A stretch of 7,386 nt of DNA. It comes from Pelobacter sp. UBA5610. GTDB taxonomy: Bacteria > Desulfobacterota > Desulfuromonadia > Desulfuromonadales > Syntrophotaleaceae. The notes under the pieces were generated by a model. It was given only the letters and a program-made list of their open reading frames with translations, was not told where the DNA came from and ran no database searches. The stretch lies in NCBI GenBank assembly GCA_002424645.1, contig DIKU01000074.1:3066-10451 (forward strand). The letters are read 5' to 3'. A program made the translations under genes and the position numbers. This document shows, in pieces, positions 1 to 5,080 of the stretch; position 1 is the first letter of the stretch, and the number at the start of each line of letters is the position of its first letter.

Positions 1-1809
1 AAGCCCCTGCGTAATTTCCATGGCGGCATGGCGCATGATCTTCTTGATGCGGTTTTCCAGGTTACGCACCCCCGCCTCGCGGGCATAACCGTCGATGATG
101 GCGTGCAGAGCATCCTTGCGGATCACAACCTGGCCCTTTTGCAGACCGTGGTTTTCCAGAGCTTTGGGAATCAGGTAGCGGCGGGCGATCTCCATCTTTT
201 CTTCAAGGATATAGCCGGCCAGTCGAATGATCTCCATGCGGTCGAGAAGCGGCGCCGGAATGGTGTCGAGCTGGTTGGCGGTGGCGACGAACAGCACGTT
301 GGACAGATCGAACGGCACGTCCAGATAGTGGTCGCGGAACGAGCTGTTCTGCTCGGGATCGAGCACCTCGAGCAGTGCCGAGGCCGGATCTCCCTGGAAG
401 GAGGCGCCGATCTTGTCGATTTCATCGAGCATCAACACCGGATTGGCGGTGCCGGCGCTCTTCATGGCCTGGATAAAGCGTCCAGGCATGGCGCCGATAT
501 AGGTGCGGCGATGCCCCTTAATCTCGGCTTCGTCGCGCATGCCACCGAGGGAAAACCGGTAAAATGTCCGGTTGAGGGCGGAGGCGATACTCTTGCCGAT
601 GGAGGTCTTGCCGACCCCGGGCGGGCCTACCAGGCACAAAATCGAGCCGGAAATGTCACCCTTGAGCTTGCCGACGGCGATGAACTCGAGAATCCGGTCC
701 TTGACGTCCTTGAGGCCATAATGGTCCCGATCGAGCACCCGCCGGGCGCGCTCGATGTTGTAGTTGTCCTTGCTGTGTTTACCCCACGGCAGGATGGTCA
801 GCCAGTCGAGGTAATTGCGCGAAACGTTGTACTCCGGCGAGGACGGCTCGATCAGGCGTAGTTTTTCGATCTCCTCGTCAATGGCTTTTTGCGCTTCGGC
901 GTTGGGGGTCAGCTTGGCCAGACGTTTTTGAAACTTTTCGATTTCGCTGACCTTGCCCTCTTTTTCCAGACCGAGTTCTTTTTTTATGGCCTTGAGTTGC
1001 TCACGCAGGAAAAATTCACGCTGCTGGGCGCTGATCTTCTGTTCGATCTGTTTGGAAATCTTGGTCTGCAGGCGCGATACTTCCAACTCCTTTTTAAGCA
1101 GCACCAGCACCTTGTCGATACGCTTGCGCACGTCGATGGTTTCGAGGATCTCCTGCAGCAGTTGTCCGTCGCTGGCGGTCAGATTCGCGGCGAAATCGGT
1201 CAGCCGTCCGGGATCGTCCATGCTCTGGCGGTTGAGGAACATTTTGATCTCTTCGCTGTAAAGCGGATTGATCTGCACCAGTTCCTTCAGCGCGCTGATG
1301 ATCGCCATGGAGTAGGCTTTCAGCTCAGGGTTGACCGACAACTCGGTGGCGTAATGGTATTCCACACGCGCAAACATGCCCTCGTCCGATTCGGTCAGTT
1401 CGCGAATGGAAAAACGTTCCAGGCAATTGACCAGCAAATGGATGCTGTCGTCATCGGAATGCAGAACTTTCATGATTCTTCCGACCACGCCGAAGTTATG
1501 CAGGTTTTCCTGGCTGTCAGGCTCTTCGACTTCTTTTGCCAACACCAGTCCCATCATTTTGTTCGGCGTATCCACGGCGCGTTTGGCCAGGGCGACATGC
1601 CGGGCGCCGGTAAACACCATCGGTGTAAGAATCCCGGGAAAGGCGGGGCGCGGCCGCAACGGAATAATCGGAATCGTTGCAGGCAGCAGATCGGAAGCCA
1701 CTACCAGGCCTTCCTGGGGTTCTTCCGAATCGTCGGTATCTTCAGGGCTGAAGTCAGCCTCTATAGGTTTGTCTTGTTCCTCTTCAATGTTGTCCCGGTC
1801 TTCAGTCAT
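1..1809 (-). CDS. lon: ATP-dependent serine protease Lon (N-terminal 603 codons; C-terminus off the left edge)
   Basis: Lon is a cytoplasmic hexameric AAA+ protease that unfolds and degrades misfolded and short-lived regulatory proteins. The frame is open from ATG 1809-1807 to position 1. That start is supported by AAGGAG (1823-1818), 8 nt upstream. Residues 1-36 are a very acidic tail. The N-terminal substrate-binding domain begins near residue 39 (PATIPIIPLRPRPAFPG), followed by a helical, coiled-coil-rich middle section. The AAA+ module follows: the DWLTILPWG motif (from D335), Walker A GPPGVGKTS (395-403, K401), Walker B LMLDEID (D462, E463), sensor-1 N512, arginine finger in LLDRMEII (R524) and sensor-2 R582 in YAREAGVRNLE. 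The Ser-Lys protease domain would come after residue 603, so its integrity cannot be judged. The gene is divergent from polA. The family call is secure. The acidic tail is absent from E. coli Lon, so this could be one of several lon paralogs. Confidence 0.97.
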   Translation of the reverse strand, partial: MTEDRDNIEEEQDKPIEADFSPEDTDDSEEPQEGLVVASDLLPATIPIIPLRPRPAFPGILTPMVFTGARHVALAKRAVDTPNKMMGLVLAKEVEEPDSQENLHNFGVVGRIMKVLHSDDDSIHLLVNCLERFSIRELTESDEGMFARVEYHYATELSVNPELKAYSMAIISALKELVQINPLYSEEIKMFLNRQSMDDPGRLTDFAANLTASDGQLLQEILETIDVRKRIDKVLVLLKKELEVSRLQTKISKQIEQKISAQQREFFLREQLKAIKKELGLEKEGKVSEIEKFQKRLAKLTPNAEAQKAIDEEIEKLRLIEPSSPEYNVSRNYLDWLTILPWGKHSKDNYNIERARRVLDRDHYGLKDVKDRILEFIAVGKLKGDISGSILCLVGPPGVGKTSIGKSIASALNRTFYRFSLGGMRDEAEIKGHRRTYIGAMPGRFIQAMKSAGTANPVLMLDEIDKIGASFQGDPASALLEVLDPEQNSSFRDHYLDVPFDLSNVLFVATANQLDTIPAPLLDRMEIIRLAGYILEEKMEIARRYLIPKALENHGLQKGQVVIRKDALHAIIDGYAREAGVRNLENRIKKIMRHAAMEITQGL

Positions 1810-1847
1810 GGTGAGGTCTCCTTGTGGGGTGTCGGGATATAAAGGGC

Positions 1848-1876
1848 AACCTAATCATTAAGCGGACGGTTGTCAA
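1848..1876 (-). promoter_or_regulatory. Candidate sigma-70-type promoter of lon
   Basis: Read on the minus strand, a perfect TTGACA -35 box (1876-1871) is followed after 17 bases by TAGGTT (1853-1848), a weak -10 matching TATAAT at three of six positions. Transcription would start near 1841, giving a leader of about 32 nt before the lon ATG. The -35 and the spacing are strong, the -10 is poor. An activator, a stress sigma factor or a different start remains possible. I saw no CIRCE or HspR-type element. Confidence 0.5.
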
Positions 1877-1881
1877 CCGTC
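1865..1881. promoter_or_regulatory. 17-bp perfect palindrome over the lon -35 box, probable operator
   Basis: GACGGTTG-T-CAACCGTC is a perfect inverted repeat with 8-bp arms around a single central base (1873). Its centre contains the TTGACA -35 box of the candidate lon promoter on the minus strand. A dimeric repressor bound here would block RNA polymerase directly. The sequence fits neither the CIRCE (HrcA) nor the HAIR (HspR) operator, and I cannot name the regulator. The palindrome itself is seen directly; the operator role is inference. Confidence 0.5.
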
Positions 1882-1960
1882 GTGCAGTACACATCTTGTG
1901 GAACCTTCCGGCGGTCTTTTCGTGACGGCCATAAGCAAAACATGGCGTCGCCGGCAAAAG

Positions 1961-1973
1961 ACCCTGTCAGGGT
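1961..1973. repeat. 13-bp perfect palindrome, possible auxiliary operator site
   Basis: ACCCTG-T-CAGGGT is a perfect inverted repeat with 6-bp arms around T1967. It shares the central TGTCA and odd symmetry with the palindrome at 1865-1881, and the two centres are 94 bases apart (about nine helical turns). The outer arm sequences differ, so a common binding protein is uncertain. A palindrome this short could also occur by chance. Confidence 0.3.
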
Positions 1974-2105
1974 GGGACGTCGTCCTTTCATGGTCGATTT
2001 GCTCGATGACAAGCTCTTTTTCGGATAGCAGCGCATGGGTAACGAGTTATTCAAAAAAAGCAGGTTAGTCATCTGTAAGAGAATTAAAGGATATTTTGAT
2101 TGAGG

Positions 2106-2240
2106 TTAAAAAGCAAGCAGCAAAGCTCCCCTTGTTTTGCATAGTTAGCCATGGAAACGGCTCTGTTTCAGGCCGCCGGATATCTGTCCGGCCTTTTGCC
2201 GCGGTTCTCCTGGCACTCGTTTGCTGCGATTGCTTTTTAA
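2106..2240. repeat. Long inverted repeat upstream of polA, possible structured RNA
   Basis: The left arm 2106-2124 pairs with the right arm 2220-2240. TTAAAAAGCAA (2106-2116) pairs perfectly with TTGCTTTTTAA (2230-2240), and GCAGCAAA (2117-2124) with TTTGCTGC (2220-2227). That makes 19 pairs interrupted only by a 2-nt bulge (GA, 2228-2229). Inside, weaker pairings GCCA 2148-2151/TGGC 2211-2214, GGA 2153-2155/TCC 2208-2210 and AAC 2156-2158/GTT 2204-2206 lead to a hairpin at 2175-2192. The result is a rod of about 135 nt with a large asymmetric internal loop (2125-2147). This recalls the general shape of 6S RNA, but I see no diagnostic 6S sequence. A polA leader, a bidirectional terminator with a structured loop, or a miniature inverted-repeat element with TTAA ends are alternatives. 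I found no clear promoter in front of it. Confidence 0.45.
2175..2197 (+). terminator. GC-rich hairpin followed by CTTTT, weak terminator or attenuator
   Basis: GCCGGA (2175-2180) pairs perfectly with TCCGGC (2187-2192) around the 6-nt loop TATCTG, and CTTTT follows at 2193-2197. On the plus strand this has the form of an intrinsic terminator with a short U-run. It sits inside the long inverted repeat and 118 bases before the polA start. It could attenuate transcription entering polA or end a short upstream RNA. The U-run is short, so termination would probably be partial. The opposite strand lacks a U-run. Confidence 0.35.
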
Positions 2241-2256
2241 GGACGTGTGGGATAAT
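2230..2256 (+). promoter_or_regulatory. Possible polA promoter (good -10, weak -35)
   Basis: GATAAT (2251-2256) matches the -10 consensus at five of six positions. The best upstream element is TTGCTT (2230-2235) at a short 15-base spacing, matching the -35 at only three positions. If used, transcription would start near 2263, with a leader of about 50 nt, leaving the inverted repeat upstream of the mRNA. The alternative is a promoter upstream of the repeat, which would place that structure in the polA leader. Confidence 0.3.
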
Positions 2257-2314
2257 GTTGAAACTCGTATCGTACCGGATATTCATGCAGTTTTGATTCG
2301 AGGGAATTTAATTC

Positions 2315-4990
2315 ATGGCTGACCAGCTCAAACGCATCTACCTTATCGATGGTTCTTCATATATCTACCGGGCCTACTACGCCATCCGCCAGCTGTCCAA
2401 CTCCAAGGGGGTGGCGACCAATGCCGTATTCGGCTTTACAAACATGCTGCTCAAGGTGGTTCGTGACGAACGGCCCGACCATCTGGCGGTGATTTTTGAT
2501 GCCAAGGGACCGACATTTCGTAAGGAAATTTACCCTGAATACAAGGCGAATCGCTCCGCCATGCCGGAAGACCTGCGCCCGCAGATCCCCATTATCAAGC
2601 AGTTGGTGCAGGCTTTCAACATGCCCGGGCTGGAGCTGGAGGGCTTCGAGGCCGACGATATCATCGCCACTCTGGCGCGGCGTTTTGCCGAACGGGGCAT
2701 GGCGGTGACGGTGGTGACCGGCGACAAGGATCTGATGCAGATCGTCAACGAGCAGGTGCGCCTGCTCGATACCATGAAAGACCAGGTGGTGGGCCTGCCT
2801 GAAGTGGCCGAGCGATTCGGCGGTACCCCCGACAAGGTGGTGGAGGTGCAGGCGCTGGCCGGCGACAGTTCCGATAATGTGCCGGGAGTGCCGGGGATCG
2901 GCGAAAAAACCGCACGCGACCTGATCGCGCAATTCGGCACGCTGGAAAACCTGCTGGCCAACATCGACCAGGTGTCGGGCAAAAAACGCCAGGAAAATCT
3001 GCGTCAGTACGGTGAACAGGCCCGTTTGTCGAAAACCCTGGTTACGCTGAAGGATGATTTGCCGCTGGAACTCGATTACGACAATTTCGCCCTTAGCGAG
3101 CCGAACCGCGAGGCACTCACGACCCTGTTCAAGGAATTGGAGTTTCACAAGCTGCTGCAGGAATTTTCCAGCGATGAGCGGGCCAACGGCGAGGGGTACC
3201 GCACCGTTGCCGACGAGGCGCAGCTGGATGAGCTGGTGCGCGCCCTGAAACAAGCCGGACGCTTCGCCTTCGACACGGAAACCACCAGCCTCATCGCCAC
3301 CCGTGCCGAGCTGGTCGGCCTTTCGTTTGCGATCAAGCCCGGGGAAGGCTGGTATCTGCCGGTGGGACATCGCTACCTGGGGGTGCCGGAGCAGCTTGAT
3401 CGCACTCTGGTGATCGACAGGTTGCGGCCGTTGATGGCCGATCCGCAGTTGGCCAAGATTGCCCAGAACGCCAAGTACGATCTACTGGTGCTGCGTCGCG
3501 CCGGGCTGGAGGTGGCGGGTCTGAGCTGCGATACCATGCTGGCCTCCTATCTGGCTAATCCGGCGGCGAAATCCCACGGACTCGACAATCTGGCCGCGGA
3601 GTTGCTCGGCTATCGAACGATCAGCTACGCCGAGATGACCGGCAAGGGAAAGAACCAGATCGGGTTCGAAGAGGTCGAGGTGGAAAAGGCCACGGTTTAC
3701 GCGGCCGAAGATGCCGATATTACGCTGCGTCTGGCCGACAAGTTGGAGCCGCAGTTGGTTGAAACACAGCAGGACCAACTGTTTCGTGAGCTGGAAATGC
3801 CGCTCGTGACGGTGCTGACCGATATGGAGTGGCAGGGGGTGCGCATCGACCCTGATTTCCTGCAGGGACTGTCGACGGATATGGAGGCGCGGTTGGCCAT
3901 CCTGGAAAAAAATATCCACGAACTGGCCGGCCGGCCGTTTAACGTCGGTTCGCCCAAGCAACTCGGCGAGGTGCTGTTCGAGCATCTTAAACTTCCCCGC
4001 GGCAAAAAGACCAAAACCGGCTGGTCCACCGACGTCGAAGTGTTAACCGACCTGGCGGAGGAACATGATATTGCCGCGCAGGTGCTTGATTATCGCTCCG
4101 TCGCCAAACTCAAGAGTACCTATTGCGATGCACTGCCCAAATTGATCAATCCCGAAACCGGCCGCATTCATACGTCGTTCAATCAGGCAGTGACCGCTAC
4201 CGGACGGCTATCTTCCAGTGATCCGAACCTGCAGAATATCCCCATTCGCAGTGAAGAGGGGCGTCGTATCCGCGAAGCCTTCGTGCCGGCCGAGGGGAAT
4301 GTGTTGCTGGCCGCCGACTATTCCCAGGTGGAATTGCGCATTCTGGCACACATGGCCGACGAACCGGCCCTCAAGGAGAGTTTTGCTCGCGGCGAGGATA
4401 TCCACACCCGCACTGCCAGCGAAATTTTCGACGTGTTTCTGGAGATGGTCACGCCGGATATGCGTCGCCAGGCCAAGACCATCAATTTCGGCGTACTGTA
4501 CGGCATGAGCGCCTTCGGACTGGCCAAGTCCCTCGGCATTGGCCGCAAGGAAGCGCAGACCTATATCGATCATTATTTTGCACGTTATCCACGGGTCCTG
4601 GCGTTCATGGAGACCAAAAAAACTGAAGCCCGCGATAAACTGTATGTCACAACCCTGCTAGGGCGGCGTTGCGCGGTGCCGGAGATCGCCAGTAAAAATG
4701 GTGCGATTCGTGGTTATGCGGAGCGCAATGCCATCAATTACCCGATTCAGGGCTCGGCGGCCGATATCATCAAGGTTGCCATGGTGCGGATTCATGAGCG
4801 CCTGCGGGCCGAAAACCTGCAAGCCAAGATGGTGTTGCAGGTGCATGACGAACTGGTGTTCGATGTGCCCGTCTCGGAACAGTCCGCTGTGGAAAAACTG
4901 GTACGGTGGGAGATGGAGCATGCCGTGGAATTGGATGTGCCGCTGCTGGTCGATATGGGGGTTGGGCGCAACTGGCGCGAAGCGCACTGA
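2315..4990 (+). CDS. polA: DNA polymerase I, complete, with 5'-nuclease and proofreading
   Basis: This cytoplasmic enzyme removes RNA primers, fills Okazaki gaps and performs repair synthesis. The 891 residues compare with 928 in E. coli. The 5'-nuclease domain (about 1-290) shows YLIDGSSYIYRAYYA (9-23), FDAKGPTFRKEIYPEYKANR (61-80), EADDIIA (112-118), TGDKDLMQIV (135-144) and the LAGDSSDNVPGVPGIGEKTA helix-hairpin-helix region (181-200). The 3'-5' exonuclease (about 300-485) keeps all its metal ligands: D320 and E322, D389 in QNAKYD, and Y462/D466 in YAAEDAD, so proofreading should be active. The polymerase domain has motif A AADYSQVELR (D668), motif B RRQAKTINFGVLYG (K721, F725, Y729) and motif C QVHDELVFD (D845, E846). 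F725 is at the position that favours deoxynucleotides over dideoxynucleotides in E. coli Pol I. The ATG follows GAGGG (2300-2304) by 10 nt. The stop is TGA 4988-4990. Nothing is missing or unusual. Confidence 0.99.
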   Translation: MADQLKRIYLIDGSSYIYRAYYAIRQLSNSKGVATNAVFGFTNMLLKVVRDERPDHLAVIFDAKGPTFRKEIYPEYKANRSAMPEDLRPQIPIIKQLVQAFNMPGLELEGFEADDIIATLARRFAERGMAVTVVTGDKDLMQIVNEQVRLLDTMKDQVVGLPEVAERFGGTPDKVVEVQALAGDSSDNVPGVPGIGEKTARDLIAQFGTLENLLANIDQVSGKKRQENLRQYGEQARLSKTLVTLKDDLPLELDYDNFALSEPNREALTTLFKELEFHKLLQEFSSDERANGEGYRTVADEAQLDELVRALKQAGRFAFDTETTSLIATRAELVGLSFAIKPGEGWYLPVGHRYLGVPEQLDRTLVIDRLRPLMADPQLAKIAQNAKYDLLVLRRAGLEVAGLSCDTMLASYLANPAAKSHGLDNLAAELLGYRTISYAEMTGKGKNQIGFEEVEVEKATVYAAEDADITLRLADKLEPQLVETQQDQLFRELEMPLVTVLTDMEWQGVRIDPDFLQGLSTDMEARLAILEKNIHELAGRPFNVGSPKQLGEVLFEHLKLPRGKKTKTGWSTDVEVLTDLAEEHDIAAQVLDYRSVAKLKSTYCDALPKLINPETGRIHTSFNQAVTATGRLSSSDPNLQNIPIRSEEGRRIREAFVPAEGNVLLAADYSQVELRILAHMADEPALKESFARGEDIHTRTASEIFDVFLEMVTPDMRRQAKTINFGVLYGMSAFGLAKSLGIGRKEAQTYIDHYFARYPRVLAFMETKKTEARDKLYVTTLLGRRCAVPEIASKNGAIRGYAERNAINYPIQGSAADIIKVAMVRIHERLRAENLQAKMVLQVHDELVFDVPVSEQSAVEKLVRWEMEHAVELDVPLLVDMGVGRNWREAH

Positions 4991-4998
4991 TTGGTTAT

Positions 4999-5051
4999 GG
5001 GCGGCCCGGCTGCCCGTTGATTTCCGTTAAGGAAAAGATCCGGTTTCGGAT
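4999..5051 (+). other. Three tandem small hairpins between polA and the next gene
   Basis: The 90-base gap after polA holds three successive hairpins. The first is GGGCGGC (4999-5005)/GCTGCCC (5009-5015), a 3-nt loop and one G-U pair in RNA. The second is TTTCC (5021-5025)/GGAAA (5031-5035), loop GTTAA. The third is ATCCG (5038-5042)/CGGAT (5047-5051), loop GTTT. None is followed by a T-run, so none is a standard intrinsic terminator. The set could slow or process a read-through transcript. A GATAAA (5049-5054) resembles a -10 but has no good -35, so I favour co-transcription of the downstream gene with polA. Confidence 0.35.
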
Positions 5052-5080
5052 AAATTGATTGTCGTCATCGGGGGCGCAGC

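Larger units (their letters stand above)
1810..2314. other. Divergent lon-polA intergenic region, no convincing gene
   Basis: These 505 bases separate the start codons of two divergent genes. Short open frames exist on both strands (for example 2096-2296 plus, 2065-2286 minus, 1851-2072 minus), but their translations show no recognisable domain. The plus-strand one would need a TTG start, its product is cysteine-rich, and it lies across a large inverted repeat. I read none as genes. The region holds a candidate lon promoter with an embedded palindrome, a second palindrome, a long inverted repeat with an internal hairpin, a candidate -10 box for polA, and both ribosome binding sites. The polA-proximal half is more AT-rich than the flanking genes. 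Confidence 0.8.

Noticed and set aside
28..1842. Long open frames on the plus strand (28-861 and 889-1842) opposite lon.
   Set aside because: They are antisense to a continuous, motif-complete lon frame. Their translations show no recognisable domain and reflect GC-rich codon structure.
2211..2225. Sigma-54-like promoter TGGCAC-N4-TTGCT pointing toward polA.
   Set aside because: The -24 and -12 elements look good, but the spacing is one base shorter than the required N5, which normally abolishes function. The -12 element is also part of the inverted-repeat arm.
2106..2240. Assigning the inverted repeat to Spot 42 (spf) because of its proximity to polA.
   Set aside because: In enterobacteria spf lies downstream of polA. 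This element is upstream, and no spf-like sequence is visible.
2096..2296. Possible small 66-aa protein with a TTG start preceded by AAAGGA, upstream of polA.
   Set aside because: The start is non-standard with very short spacing. The product is cysteine-rich without a recognisable pattern, and the frame lies across the long inverted repeat, which explains the sequence better.
2304..2314. 11-bp AT-rich palindrome GAATT-T-AATTC immediately before the polA start codon.
   Set aside because: Only A-T pairs and one G-C pair with a minimal loop. It would not form a stable hairpin and is probably incidental to an AT-rich ribosome binding region.
2357..3370. A 337-codon minus-strand open frame opposite polA, with smaller ones at 3482-3985 and 4208-4573.
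   Set aside because: polA is intact with all catalytic motifs. The antisense translations are rich in His, Gln and Leu with no domain pattern, which is typical of shadows.
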